Assembly (NCBI RefSeq): GCF_019740315.1
Contig: NZ_JAHXZR010000001.1
Location: forward strand, 248,001 to 312,000
DNA length: 64,000 nt
Reading direction: 5' to 3'
From: Oceanobacter mangrovi
Lineage (GTDB): Bacteria > Pseudomonadota > Gammaproteobacteria > Pseudomonadales > Oceanobacteraceae
Shown here: positions 24,515 through 34,135 of the stretch, piece after piece
Position numbering within the stretch: the first letter of the stretch is position 1
How the letters are laid out: the number at the start of each line of letters is the position of its first letter
Notes under the pieces: generated by a model
Seen by the model: only the letters and a program-made list of their open reading frames with translations
Told to the model about the DNA's origin: nothing
The model's database searches: none
Made by a program: the position numbers and the translations under genes

Positions 24515-26593
24515 TTACCCCTGCAGCAAACCGATATCGGCGATACCCACAAACATACCGCGCAGTTGCTTCAGCAGCGCCAGACGGTTGTTTTTTACGG
24601 CTTCGTCGTCGGCCATAACCATCACGTTGTCGAAGAATTCGTCAACCACGTTGCGCAGCTGTGACAGCGCGTTGAGGGCACCTTGATAATCGCCACGCAG
24701 CAGCAGTGGTGACGTCAGGTCGGCGAGGCCGGTCATTTCTTCGAACAAGGCCTGTTCTTCGGCCTGTTGCAGCAGCGCGGCGTCAACCGCAGCAGTCACC
24801 TTGTCGCCGTCGTTTTTGGCGAGGATGTTGGAAACCCGCTTGTTGGCGGCCGCCAGTGCCTGGGCCGATTCAAGTTGGTAGAAGGCGTGTACGGCCTTGA
24901 CGCGACGGTCGATATCCAGTGGCTTGGTGATGCCCAGTGCGCGAACGGACTGGAACACTTCGGCGGGGATATTTTCGTCGGCGTACCAGGCCGCAAAACG
25001 ATCCAGCATGTATTCGGTCAGGGTCGCTTTGGTGTCGGCTTGCAGTTCGACTGCCCAGTTGTTGTCCAGCGCCCAGCCCAGCAGTTCTGTCAGATCAATA
25101 TCAATCTTCTTCTCAACCAGAATACGCAGCACGCCCAGTGAGGCACGACGCAGCGCATACGGGTCTTTGGAACCGGTTGGCAGTTGGCCAATACCAAACA
25201 GACCGGCCAGTGAGTCGAGACGGTCGGCCAGTGCAATGGCGGTACCTGTATTGCTGGCTGGCAGGGCGTCACCGGCGAAGGCTGGCATGTACTGTTCGAT
25301 GATGGCTTCCGCCACTTCAGCATTTTCACCGTCGTGTTCAGCGTAGTACTTACCGGCCAGACCTTGCAGGTCGGTAAATTCAAACACCATGTTGGAAACC
25401 AGGTCGTTTTTGCAGAGTTTGGCAGCACGCTCAACCAGCGCGGTATCGGCCCCCATGGCGGCAGCGATTTTCTGACCCAGGGCAGAAATACGGCGCGCCT
25501 TGTCGGCGATTGAGCCGAGCTGGTTGACCCACACTACGTTTTCGAGCTTGGCGAAACGGCTTTCCAGCGTTTGCTTGCGGTCGGTATCCCAGAAGAACTT
25601 GGCGTCGGCCAGACGTGGACGAATCACCTTCTCGTTTCCGGCAATCACCTGCGACGGGTCTTTCGATTCGATGTTGGCCACGGTGATGAAGTTGTTCAGC
25701 AGCTTGCCGTCTTTCATCACGTGGAAGTATTTCTGGTGCTCTTTCATGGAAGACACCAGTGCTTCCGCTGGCACGGTGAGGAATTCTTCTTCAAACGAAC
25801 CCGCTAGCGCCACTGGCCATTCGTTCAGCGCGGTCACTTCTTCGAGCAGATCGTCGCTGATCACGGCTTCGCCACCGAGTTTTTCACCTTCGGCCTTGAC
25901 CTGCGCAGCGATCAGTTCGGAACGCTCGGCAAAGCTCGCCATGACAAAGGCACCACGCAGGGCTTCTTCGTATTCGGCGGGTGTATTGATCGCCACTTCG
26001 TGTGGGGCATGGAAGCGGTGACCACGGGAGGTGTGGCCAGACTGAATGCCGAGGATGTTGGCGTCGATGACGTCGTGACCAAACAGCATCACCAGCCATT
26101 GTGCCGGACGCACGAATTCAACCCGTGAAGCACCCCAACGCATACGCTTTGGAATTGGCAGCTTGTCGAGGCTGGCCTGGACGATGGCTGGCAGCAGCTC
26201 AACGGTGGCCTTGCCCTTAATCGTCCGCTGGATCATCAGCTTGCCCGCGTTTTTGCCTTCGGACTCGGGGGCTTCCTGCAGCTCAGCAGCGCTGGCACCG
26301 GCGCGTTCAGCAAAACCGATGGCCGCTTTGGTGAGGTTGCCGTCGGCGTCGTAGGCGATTTTGGCGGGTGGGCCAAACAGGGTTTCCTGTTGATCGTCCT
26401 GCTTGTCAGCCAGTGCCGCAATGCGCACGGCCATACGGCGTGGCGCGGCAAAAATTGCAACGCTGTCAGCGGCTAGGCCAGCGTCTTTCAGACCGTCAAC
26501 AATACCGCTGGCAAAGGCTTCCGACAGGCTCTTGAGCGCCATCGGTGGCAGTTCTTCGGTACCCAGTTCAACCAGAAAATCTTGCGTCGCCAT
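24515..26593 (-). CDS. glyS: Glycine--tRNA ligase beta subunit
   Basis: A 692-residue beta subunit of the bacterial alpha2beta2 glycyl-tRNA synthetase. It starts [20 protein letters not shown] as the family does. It includes KRMRWG, FVRPAQWLVMLFG, SMKEHQKYF, RLADAKFFWDTD and the C-terminal anticodon-binding region ending FVGIADIGLLQ. It contributes tRNA binding and is required with GlyQ for glycine charging. The start overlaps the glyQ stop (TAATG), so the subunits are co-translated. Confidence 0.97.
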   Translation of the reverse strand: MATQDFLVELGTEELPPMALKSLSEAFASGIVDGLKDAGLAADSVAIFAAPRRMAVRIAALADKQDDQQETLFGPPAKIAYDADGNLTKAAIGFAERAGASAAELQEAPESEGKNAGKLMIQRTIKGKATVELLPAIVQASLDKLPIPKRMRWGASRVEFVRPAQWLVMLFGHDVIDANILGIQSGHTSRGHRFHAPHEVAINTPAEYEEALRGAFVMASFAERSELIAAQVKAEGEKLGGEAVISDDLLEEVTALNEWPVALAGSFEEEFLTVPAEALVSSMKEHQKYFHVMKDGKLLNNFITVANIESKDPSQVIAGNEKVIRPRLADAKFFWDTDRKQTLESRFAKLENVVWVNQLGSIADKARRISALGQKIAAAMGADTALVERAAKLCKNDLVSNMVFEFTDLQGLAGKYYAEHDGENAEVAEAIIEQYMPAFAGDALPASNTGTAIALADRLDSLAGLFGIGQLPTGSKDPYALRRASLGVLRILVEKKIDIDLTELLGWALDNNWAVELQADTKATLTEYMLDRFAAWYADENIPAEVFQSVRALGITKPLDIDRRVKAVHAFYQLESAQALAAANKRVSNILAKNDGDKVTAAVDAALLQQAEEQALFEEMTGLADLTSPLLLRGDYQGALNALSQLRNVVDEFFDNVMVMADDEAVKNNRLALLKQLRGMFVGIADIGLLQG

Positions 26594-27594
26594 TACTTGC
26601 TCTCCTCTTTCGCGGCTTGCTGGGCTGCTTTTTCAGCTTCTTTCTGTTTGGCAGCGGTCCATTTCGCCAGCACTTCTTCACGAATGGTTTCTTCTGCCAG
26701 CGGGAAGCCTTTTTCAGCACGGCTGTCGTAGTAGCTGTGCGCCACGGCACGGGCGAGGGTACGGACGCGCAGAATATATCCCTGACGCTCGGTCACGGAG
26801 ATCGCGCCACGGGCATCCAGCAGGTTGAAAGTGTGGGACGCTTTGAGGGTCTGTTCGTAGGCTGGCAACGGCAGGTTGGCAGCGATCAGACGGTTACAGT
26901 CTTTTTCGTACTGGTCGAAGGCCTGGAACAGGAAGTCGACGTCAGCGTATTCGAAGTTGTAGGTCGACTGTTCCACTTCGTTCTGGTGGAACACGTCGCC
27001 GTAGGTTACGGCCTTGCCATCCGGGCCGTAGGTCCAGACCAGGTCGTAAACGGAATCGACTTCCTGCAGGTACATGGCGATACGCTCAAGACCATAGGTA
27101 ATCTCACCGGTTACCGGGTAACACTCAAGACCACCGGCTTGCTGGAAGTAGGTGAACTGGGTGACTTCCATACCGTTCAGCCACACTTCCCAGCCCAGAC
27201 CCCAGGCGCCCAGGGTTGGCGATTCCCAGTTGTCTTCAACGAAGCGAACGTCGTGTACCAGTGTGTCGACGCCCAGTGCTGCCAGAGAGCCCAGGTAGAG
27301 ATCCTGGAAGTTGGCCGGGTTTGGCTTCATCACCACCTGAAACTGGTAGTAGTGCTGCAGACGGTTGGGGTTTTCGCCGTAACGACCATCGGTTGGACGA
27401 CGGCTTGGCTGGACGTAGGCGGAGTTCCAGGTTTCCGGGCCAACGGCACGCAGGAAAGTGTGAACATGGAAAGTACCGGCACCGACTTCGAGGTCGAGCG
27501 GTTGGTTAATCACGCAGCCCTGATCGGACCAGTACTCTTGCAGGGCCGCAATCATGCCCTGAAAGGTTTTGACGTTATGGCGACTCTGGCTCAC
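26593..27594 (-). CDS. glyQ: Glycine--tRNA ligase alpha subunit
   Basis: A 333-residue catalytic subunit. Family blocks are [58 protein letters not shown] and [11 protein letters not shown]. The start is set at GTG 27594 ([12 protein letters not shown]) with AGGGG about eight bases upstream; the frame is open to 27783 but that part has no homology. The C-terminus runs about 30 residues past the E. coli protein length as a Lys/Glu/Ala-rich tail ([18 protein letters not shown]). Confidence 0.95.
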   Translation of the reverse strand: MSQSRHNVKTFQGMIAALQEYWSDQGCVINQPLDLEVGAGTFHVHTFLRAVGPETWNSAYVQPSRRPTDGRYGENPNRLQHYYQFQVVMKPNPANFQDLYLGSLAALGVDTLVHDVRFVEDNWESPTLGAWGLGWEVWLNGMEVTQFTYFQQAGGLECYPVTGEITYGLERIAMYLQEVDSVYDLVWTYGPDGKAVTYGDVFHQNEVEQSTYNFEYADVDFLFQAFDQYEKDCNRLIAANLPLPAYEQTLKASHTFNLLDARGAISVTERQGYILRVRTLARAVAHSYYDSRAEKGFPLAEETIREEVLAKWTAAKQKEAEKAAQQAAKEESK

Positions 27595-27708
27595 AGCTTC
27601 TACCCCTGGGGAGATGTATCTGAAAAAACAAAGGCGGGGATTATAGCAGCGATATATCACGATCACAGAGGCAATTGGTTTGCTCCGTTGCGATTGCTTG
27701 CTGGCGCA

Positions 27709-27725
27709 GTTGGGCGTGGTCCAAC
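27709..27725. repeat. Second copy of the GTTGGGC palindrome
   Basis: GTTGGGCGTGGTCCAAC differs by one base from the palindrome at 292-308. It shows that the element is dispersed in this genome. Confidence 0.6.
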
Positions 27726-27738
27726 CTGCAGGAGCAGC

Positions 27739-27850
27739 GAATTTCTGTAGGTCGGATAATCGAGCGCGCCGAGTGCCATCCACGGCACTGCCAGAGCGGC
27801 ATTGTCAGATGGCAGCCGCTGCGCGTCTTTATCTGACCTACGAATTTCAG
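27739..27850. repeat. Imperfect long inverted repeat
   Basis: The left arm contains CTGTAGGTCGGATAA (about 27745-27759). The right arm contains TTATCTGACCTACGAATTT (about 27828-27846), its near reverse complement. The spacer of about 70 bases has smaller GC-rich palindromes. The shape resembles a composite of two REP-like elements or a small MITE without coding capacity. Confidence 0.5.
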
Positions 27851-27857
27851 ACCGGGC

Positions 27858-27903
27858 GTAGGCTGGGCCGTGCCCAGCAACTGTTGGGCTCGGCCCAGCC
27901 TAC
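27858..27903. repeat. Long hairpin repeat (GTAGGCTGGGCCG arms)
   Basis: A 13-bp perfect outer stem (27858-27870 with 27891-27903) encloses an inner GCCCA / TGGGC stem. It is REP-like, and no T-run follows in either direction. Confidence 0.65.
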
Positions 27904-27934
27904 ACAGCTGACCTACAACATAACACTGTAGAGG

Positions 27935-28576
27935 CTAGTAATACGGCAGGTAGATAGCGACTTCGGCGCCGCCTTTGGGCAGGTTGCTGCAGCTGATCTT
28001 GCCAATTTGCTCACCAAACTTGTGATGACGGGCGATTTCACCAACCAGATACAGGCCGAGGCCGCTGCCACCGGTTTTGGTGGTGATGGTTTCTCCGTTC
28101 AGTACGCTCTGGTCAAAACCGTGGCCGTTGTCCTGAATACGGAAAATCAGCCAGCCGTTGTCGATGGCGGCGGTGGCTTGCAAGCTGGTGGCCCCGGCCT
28201 GGGCGCTGTTGGTCATCAGGGTGATGAGTGCCATGTGGACCAGATCGTCACTGTAGAAGCCTTGCAGGTCTTCCGGAATATCGTTGGTGAACTTGATGTT
28301 GGGGAATTGCAGCTGAATCGAGCTGATGGCATCCAGCACGGTATCGTGGGGCCAGGCGTCGTCGAGCGGAAAATCACGTTCTTTTTCCATCCGGAACAGC
28401 GTCATCATCTGCAGGGTATCGTTTTGCAGCCGGTTGGTGTTCTGCAGCACCGGCTTGAGCAAATGGTGATAGCGCGCCGGAATCTGGCTGATGGCTTCCT
28501 GTTCACAGGCCAGCAGGGTTTGCAGCTGGTTTTTGAGGTCGTGGATGACTGCACCGACCATGTAGTCAAATTTCAT
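27935..28576 (-). CDS. Soluble sensor histidine kinase
   Basis: A 213-residue kinase core without sensor or membrane segments. The H-box is AVIHDLKNQLQ with His12, the N-box is LMTNSAQAG, G1 is IQDNGHGFD and G2 is GGSGLGLYL. It would phosphorylate a response regulator, most simply the product of the overlapping upstream gene (ATGA at 28573-28576). With no input domain of its own, its activity probably depends on the partner's TPR repeats or on another protein; this is inference. Confidence 0.85.
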   Translation of the reverse strand: MKFDYMVGAVIHDLKNQLQTLLACEQEAISQIPARYHHLLKPVLQNTNRLQNDTLQMMTLFRMEKERDFPLDDAWPHDTVLDAISSIQLQFPNIKFTNDIPEDLQGFYSDDLVHMALITLMTNSAQAGATSLQATAAIDNGWLIFRIQDNGHGFDQSVLNGETITTKTGGSGLGLYLVGEIARHHKFGEQIGKISCSNLPKGGAEVAIYLPYY

Positions 28577-30219
28577 GTAGCCAGCTCCTGGAGCAAGCGG
28601 GTGAAGTTGATTTTCAGGCGTTGATAACGTTCAAAGCGGCCATCGCTTTCTTCTACAGAGCCAATCCGCTGAAACAGCGGCCGACATTCACGGATCAGTT
28701 GCTGGCTCTCTTCGGCAGTGCAATCGCCCTGTTTGATCAGGCTGACCCGTACCTGGATCGAGTTCAACAGCACGCTGATACCGGCATCCGGATAGTTGAC
28801 GGCTTCATCAAAGGCTTTCATGGCCGCGCGGAAGTCTCCATCTTCGTAGAAGCTGATACCTTCTGCATTGACGCGGTCGCTGTTTTGTTTGATTGATGCT
28901 TCATCCAGCCGTTGCATCTGTTTTTCCAGACTGGCGCGCTGGGCCGGGGTCAGCTCCATGCCTTCCATATTGCGCAGCACTTCGTTGGCCTTGACGTGTT
29001 CGCCGCACTTGATCAGGGTCGACGTCAGCGACAGGGCATCGTCTGCTTGTGGTGCTTCCATCTCATGGAACATGGCTTCGGCCATCGCCAGCGAGTGGCG
29101 GGCCTTGTCCGGTAGCCCCATGATGTAGTTGATCCGGGCTTCGGCCAGGTAACCGGCATATTGTATCGCGAACTGGTTGTTGAAGTCCGTTTGTAATTCG
29201 GCCAGCGCCCGCTGGGCTTTCTGTCCCAGCCGGCGGTTGGTGGCGAGATCCTGTTCCAGTAGCGGTTGTACGCAGTCAGCCAGTTTCAGATAAACATCGA
29301 CGCTTTTGTAGCAGGAGTGACGGCCGAGCCGGATGGCTTGTTCATAGGCATTGGCAGCGATCAGCCAGTTGCCGTTCTGCTGCGCCAGCTCAGCCAGTTC
29401 GCGCTGGCGTAATACAGCTTTGGGGGAAATGCTGGCGGCCTTGCGCAGCAGCTGCTGGGCGTATTCCTTGTCACCAAGAGTCAGATAGATACGCGCCATC
29501 CAGTCGTAACACTGAACGTATCTGGGCTGCCGCTTGAGGGTGTCTTTTAACAGGGACAAGGCGCCCAGAGAATCGCCGAGCTTGTGCATGCAAATCGCCT
29601 GACCGAGACGGGCCCAGGAACGGTAGTGTTCGTTCAGCACGCTGGAATAAACCCGGATTGCGTTGTTGTATTCACCCAGATGCATGTACACCGGGCCAAT
29701 TTGCCGCGCTATTGGTGCAATCTGGTTGGGGTGTCGCTCCATCAGCTGGTTGGCGATCTCTACCGCCCGCTGGTATTTCCTGGCGTCGATCATCTGCAGC
29801 ATGTCCCACAGGTGATATTTACCTTGCATGATGCGCTTCAGTCGTTGCGCCAGCATTTGCGGGGTGATGGGTTTGGTCAGGTAGGCGTCCGGTTCGTATT
29901 CCAGTGCGCCCATCACCATGTCGGCGGCATTTTCACCGGTCACCATCACAAAGATCGAGGTCGCCTTGAAGCTGCCGCTGTAACGGGCTTCTTCGAGAAT
30001 CTGTTGGCCGTCCTTGCCGCGGCCAAGGTTGTAGTCGGAAACGATCAGGTCGTACTCGCGTTGCTGGATTTTGGCGATCGCCTCGTCGCCCTCCACCGCG
30101 GTATCGATCTTTTCAGCACCCAGCTGCAGCAGCATCCGCTTGAGTGAGCCGCGGGACTCAACCATGTCATCAATGACAAGAATTTGCTTGCTGCTGAGCT
30201 GATCGCTGGGTTTGTTCAT
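28573..30219 (-). CDS. Response regulator with C-terminal TPR repeats
   Basis: A 548-residue protein. Residues about 11-135 are a receiver domain: acidic pair in LVIDDM, phospho-acceptor Asp62 in IVSDYNLG and the Lys in LTKPIT. From about 140 to 540 there are helical tetratricopeptide-like repeats (for example MHLGEYNNAIRVYSSVL, LGDSLGALSLLKDTL, LGDKEYAQQLLRKA). No DNA-binding or enzymatic output domain is visible, so output is probably by protein contacts, as in VieB-like regulators. It forms an operon with the kinase gene. Confidence 0.87.
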   Translation of the reverse strand: MNKPSDQLSSKQILVIDDMVESRGSLKRMLLQLGAEKIDTAVEGDEAIAKIQQREYDLIVSDYNLGRGKDGQQILEEARYSGSFKATSIFVMVTGENAADMVMGALEYEPDAYLTKPITPQMLAQRLKRIMQGKYHLWDMLQMIDARKYQRAVEIANQLMERHPNQIAPIARQIGPVYMHLGEYNNAIRVYSSVLNEHYRSWARLGQAICMHKLGDSLGALSLLKDTLKRQPRYVQCYDWMARIYLTLGDKEYAQQLLRKAASISPKAVLRQRELAELAQQNGNWLIAANAYEQAIRLGRHSCYKSVDVYLKLADCVQPLLEQDLATNRRLGQKAQRALAELQTDFNNQFAIQYAGYLAEARINYIMGLPDKARHSLAMAEAMFHEMEAPQADDALSLTSTLIKCGEHVKANEVLRNMEGMELTPAQRASLEKQMQRLDEASIKQNSDRVNAEGISFYEDGDFRAAMKAFDEAVNYPDAGISVLLNSIQVRVSLIKQGDCTAEESQQLIRECRPLFQRIGSVEESDGRFERYQRLKINFTRLLQELAT

Positions 30220-30339
30220 GGTTCACCTGTCGAATCTTCAGAACAGAGTGTAGCAGAGCTCTGCCAAGGCAAAGCTTGTCAGCAGTTTTTCAGGGCTTAC
30301 ACTGCGGCCGATAGATAGGCTGATCACTGAGAGCATGGT

Positions 30340-31245
30340 GTGGAAAAGATTAGCGGATACCTGACCATATTTCTGATTCGTTTGCTGGGATTGTTACCTC
30401 TGCAAGCGGCCCAGGCGATTGGCAAGCTGGTGGGCCGGCGGCTATACGCCAGTCGTACCCGGGCACGTGAAGTGGCGCGGGTAAACCTTGCCATGACCTA
30501 CCCGCAGCTGAGTGAGTCCGAACGCGAAAACATGCTGCGTGAAACCCTGCTGCACAATGGCATGAGCGGCGCCGAAATGGGCGGTTTCTGGGGTAAAGGC
30601 CAGCAGGCTGCCTTGCGATACATCAAGCAGGTGCATAACCGCGAGCTGCTGGATGAAGCCCTCGCCAGCGGCCGTGGCCTGTTGATGATGGCTCCGCATC
30701 AGGGCAACTGGGAACTGATCAACTATTACCTCAGCGACGTTCTGAAGCTGACGGTGATGTTCAAACCGGCCAAGAACCCGGTGTTTGACCAGTGGATGCG
30801 CAATCGCCGTGAGTCGTCTGGTGCGATTCTGGTACCAACCACACCAACCGGCGTGCGGGCCTTGTTCAAGACCCTGCAGAATGGCGGCGTGGCCGGCTTT
30901 CTGCCAGATCAGGAACCCGAGCTGCGCAGTGGCGTGTTTGCGCCGTTTCTGGGAGTGCCGACATTAACACCACGAATGCCGTTTGAACTGTTGCAGCGCA
31001 CCAAGGCGCTGGCGCTGTTTGCCTACACGGTGCGGCGGCCTGATGCTGATGGTTTTGATCTGTATTTTATGCAGCCGGATGAAGCCATCTACAGCGATGA
31101 TGCTGTAACCGCCTGTGCCGCCTTGAATCGTTCGGTTGAAGCCGTGGTAGCTGCAGCCCCAGCGCAGTATCAGTGGACCTACAAGCGTTTCAAGCGGCAG
31201 CCTGAAGGTATGCGGAATCCTTACAAGGCAGCAAAGGTGCCCTGA
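30340..31245 (+). CDS. Lipid A biosynthesis acyltransferase (LpxL/HtrB family)
   Basis: A 301-residue inner-membrane acyltransferase. The N-terminal hydrophobic segment (about 8-25) is followed by the catalytic HX4E in APHQGNWELIN, then LPDQEPE and a basic C-terminus. It would transfer a secondary acyl chain to lipid A. Position and type match Pseudomonas PA0011, also between glyQ and trkA. The start is GTG 30340; ATG 30335 is out of frame. Which acyl chain it adds cannot be read from sequence. Confidence 0.87.
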   Translation: MEKISGYLTIFLIRLLGLLPLQAAQAIGKLVGRRLYASRTRAREVARVNLAMTYPQLSESERENMLRETLLHNGMSGAEMGGFWGKGQQAALRYIKQVHNRELLDEALASGRGLLMMAPHQGNWELINYYLSDVLKLTVMFKPAKNPVFDQWMRNRRESSGAILVPTTPTGVRALFKTLQNGGVAGFLPDQEPELRSGVFAPFLGVPTLTPRMPFELLQRTKALALFAYTVRRPDADGFDLYFMQPDEAIYSDDAVTACAALNRSVEAVVAAAPAQYQWTYKRFKRQPEGMRNPYKAAKVP

Positions 31246-31285
31246 TCAGTGGTCAGGGCGTTTGCCAGTGAGGCAAGCAGAACAA

Positions 31286-32734
31286 TCAGCCGCGCCAGAA
31301 GGCCGGGCTGACCAGTACCAGCAGGGTGAAAATTTCCAGTCGGCCAAGCAGCATGGTGAGCGAGCAGATCCACTTGGCGGCATCACTGATATCGCCGTAG
31401 TGAGTGGCTACTTCACCCAGCCCCGGGCCAAGGTTATTGAGGCAGGCACCGACTGCCGAGAAGGCAGTAACGTGGTCGAGACCGGTGGCCAGCAGCGCAA
31501 TCATCATCACCATATAGGTGACAACATAAAGGGCAAAAAAGCCCCACACCGCTTCCAGTACCCGTTCCGCCACCGGTGAGCGACCGAGCTTGACCGGAAT
31601 CACCGCATTGGGGTGGATCAGCCGTTTGATCTCACGGGAACCCTGTTTGAAGATCAGCAGCACCCGGATCACTTTCATACCACCGCCGGTGGAACCGGCA
31701 CAGCCGCCGATAAAGGCCATCATAAACAGCAGCACCGGCAGGAAAATCGGCCACACCGAGAAATCGGCGGTGCCAAAGCCGGTGGTGGTTGCCACAGATA
31801 CGGTTTCGAAAATGCCGTAACGAATGGCCTTCGGCAGTTCGTAGGTGTCGGTCAGCCAGAGCGCCGGAATCGTCAGCAGAATGCCGCCGGCCATCACGGT
31901 GAAAAAGAATTTCAGCTCGGAATCGCGCAGGTAATGCACCAGCGAATGGTAGCGCCAGGCAGAAAAGTGCAGCGCAAAGTTGAGCGACGAAATCAGCATA
32001 AACACCACCGCAATCATTTCGATAGCGGCGCTGTCGAAATAGCCGATGGAGGCATCGTGAGTCGAGAAACCGCCGATGGCGACGGTGGCAAAGCTGTGGC
32101 CAATGGCGTCGAAGGCATTCATGCCAGCCAGCCAGTAGGCAAAGGCGCAGGCGATGGTGAGACTGAGGTAGATGTACCACAGCGCCTTGGCGGTTTCGGT
32201 AATGCGCGGCGTCAGCTTGGAATCTTTCAGCGGCCCCGGCGTTTCAGCACGGAACAGCTGCATGCCACCAATACCGAGCATCGGCAAAATCGCCACTGCC
32301 AGCACGATAATCCCCATACCACCGAGCCATTGCAGCTGCTGGCGATACCAGAGAATGCTTTCGGGCAGGGCGTCGAGGCCGGTCATGATAGTGGCACCGG
32401 TGGTTGTCCAGCCCGACAGCGATTCGAAAAAGGCGTCGGTAAAACTCAGCCCCGGGGCTTCGGACAGCATAAAGGGAATCGAGCCCGACAGCGCCAGTAC
32501 CATCCAGAACAGCACGGTAATCACAAAACCGTCGCGGGTACGCAGGTCATGGCGGGCATCGCGGACGGGCAGCCAGCAGAAAAAGCCCACCGCAAAGGTG
32601 ATGCCGAGGGCACTGGTGAAGGCCATCAGCGCGCCGTCGTTGAACCACATCGACACCAGCATGGGCGGCAACATGGTGAGGCTGAACAGCATCAGGAATA
32701 TGCCCAGAACGCGGGCAATAACCGTAAGGTGCAT
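31286..32734 (-). CDS. trkH: Trk potassium uptake protein TrkH
   Basis: A 482-residue inner-membrane K+ channel subunit with the four-fold TM-P-loop-TM architecture. Selectivity loops are recognisable, for example SGWTTTGATIM, AIGGFSTHD, VATTTGFGTADF and VGACLNNLGPGLGEV. It would take up potassium with TrkA as cytosolic gate. It is the last gene of the def-fmt-rsmB-trkA-trkH operon, 27 bases after trkA. Confidence 0.95.
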   Translation of the reverse strand: MHLTVIARVLGIFLMLFSLTMLPPMLVSMWFNDGALMAFTSALGITFAVGFFCWLPVRDARHDLRTRDGFVITVLFWMVLALSGSIPFMLSEAPGLSFTDAFFESLSGWTTTGATIMTGLDALPESILWYRQQLQWLGGMGIIVLAVAILPMLGIGGMQLFRAETPGPLKDSKLTPRITETAKALWYIYLSLTIACAFAYWLAGMNAFDAIGHSFATVAIGGFSTHDASIGYFDSAAIEMIAVVFMLISSLNFALHFSAWRYHSLVHYLRDSELKFFFTVMAGGILLTIPALWLTDTYELPKAIRYGIFETVSVATTTGFGTADFSVWPIFLPVLLFMMAFIGGCAGSTGGGMKVIRVLLIFKQGSREIKRLIHPNAVIPVKLGRSPVAERVLEAVWGFFALYVVTYMVMMIALLATGLDHVTAFSAVGACLNNLGPGLGEVATHYGDISDAAKWICSLTMLLGRLEIFTLLVLVSPAFWRG

Positions 32735-32761
32735 AGCGGCAAAAATCTCCCGTCGCTTGCC

Positions 32762-34135
32762 TCAGAAGAATCCCAGACCAACCTGGAACAGTTTCTCGAC
32801 ATCGGCGATGTGACGTTTGTCCATCACGAACAGGATCACGTGGTCGTCGGATTCCACCACCACCTCGCCGGTCGCCATGATGACCTCGTCACCACGGACG
32901 ATGGCACCAATGGTGGTTCCCGGCGGCAGCTGGATGTCCTTGATGGCACGACCCACTACCTTGGAAGAAATGGCGTCACCGTGGGCCACCGCTTCAATGG
33001 CTTCGGCGGCACCACGACGCAGTGAGTGGACGTTTACCACGTCACCGCGGCGGACGTGGGTCAGCAGGCTGCCGATGGTGGCTGTCTGGGGAGAGATCGC
33101 AATATCAATCGCGCCACCCTGCACCAGATCGACGTAGGCGGCCTTGTTGATCAGGGTCATCACCTTGCGGGCACCGGAACGCTTGGCCAGCAGCGACGAC
33201 ATGATGTTGACTTCGTCATCGTTGGTGAGGGCGCAGAAAACGTCGGTGTTTTCGATGTTTTCTTCTTCCTGCAACGCCTTGTCGGTCGCTGTGCCCAGCA
33301 GCACCACGGCGTGGTCGAGGTTTTCGCTGAGGTAACGGGCACGCTGGCGATCACGCTCAAGAATCTTGATGTGGTAATCGTTTTCCAGTGCCTTGGCGAG
33401 GCGGTAGCCAATATTGCCGCCGCCAGCAATAAAGATGCGTTTGTAGGAATCTTCCTCGCGCCGCAGCTCGGCCATCACCTTCTTGATGTGGGCCTTGGCA
33501 GCCACGAAGAAGACTTCGTCATCGGCTTCGATAATGGTGTCACCGGTGGGCTCGATCGCCTTGTTGCGGCGGAACACTGCCGCCACCCGGGTATCGACAT
33601 CCGGCAGGTGACTCTTCAGCTGGTTGATTGCCTGGCCCACCAGTGGGCCGCCGTAATAGGCTTTTACTGCCACCAGCTGCACCCGTTCGTCAGCGAAGTC
33701 GAGCACCTGCAGGGCGCCTGGGTATTCCAGCAGTCGGCGGATGTAAGTGGTGACGACCTGTTCCGGGGAAATCAGTACGTCGATTGGAAAGGCATCGATC
33801 CGAAACAGGTCTTTCTGTTTCAGATAGGCGCTGGAGCGAATGCGGCTGATCTTGGTCGGCGTACGGAACAACGAATAGGCCACCTGACAGGCCACCATAT
33901 TGGTTTCGTCGGAGTTGGTGACGGCCACCAGCATGTCGGCATCGTCGGCACCGGCTTCCCGCAATACGTGGGGAAACGAGCCATGACCCGCGACGGTTTT
34001 GATATCAATACGATCCTGCAGCTCGCGCAGCCGCACCTGGTCGGTATCAACAACGGTGATGTCGTTCTGTTCGACCGCGAGGTTTTCCGCCAGGGTTCCA
34101 CCCACCTGGCCCGCACCCAGAATAATGATTTTCAT
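32762..34135 (-). CDS. trkA: Trk system NAD-binding regulatory subunit TrkA
   Basis: A 457-residue cytosolic protein with two tandem RCK_N/RCK_C units. The first Rossmann loop is [12 protein letters not shown] at the N-terminus and the second is [12 protein letters not shown] near residue 238. It gates TrkH through NAD(H) or nucleotide binding. Its start overlaps the rsmB stop by four bases (ATGA). Confidence 0.97.
   Translation of the reverse strand: MKIIILGAGQVGGTLAENLAVEQNDITVVDTDQVRLRELQDRIDIKTVAGHGSFPHVLREAGADDADMLVAVTNSDETNMVACQVAYSLFRTPTKISRIRSSAYLKQKDLFRIDAFPIDVLISPEQVVTTYIRRLLEYPGALQVLDFADERVQLVAVKAYYGGPLVGQAINQLKSHLPDVDTRVAAVFRRNKAIEPTGDTIIEADDEVFFVAAKAHIKKVMAELRREEDSYKRIFIAGGGNIGYRLAKALENDYHIKILERDRQRARYLSENLDHAVVLLGTATDKALQEEENIENTDVFCALTNDDEVNIMSSLLAKRSGARKVMTLINKAAYVDLVQGGAIDIAISPQTATIGSLLTHVRRGDVVNVHSLRRGAAEAIEAVAHGDAISSKVVGRAIKDIQLPPGTTIGAIVRGDEVIMATGEVVVESDDHVILFVMDKRHIADVEKLFQVGLGFF

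Larger units (their letters stand above)
27595..27934. other. Intergenic region packed with palindromic repeats
   Basis: This stretch between glyQ and the kinase gene has no convincing coding frame. It holds a short palindrome (27709-27725), a broad imperfect inverted repeat (about 27739-27850) and a long hairpin (27858-27903), listed separately. The glyQS promoter should lie near 27600-27700. Confidence 0.75.

Noticed and set aside
26545-27750. 401-codon plus-strand open frame over glyQ
   Set aside because: Antisense of glyQ, whose family motifs are complete on the minus strand.
27595-27934. Structured leader of glyQS considered as a riboswitch
   Set aside because: The palindromes are REP-like and repeat elsewhere; no glycine or T-box motif was recognised.
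31613-33025. 470-codon plus-strand open frame over trkH and trkA
   Set aside because: Both real genes on the other strand are unmistakable; this frame is rich in His, Gln and Gly as antisense frames are here.
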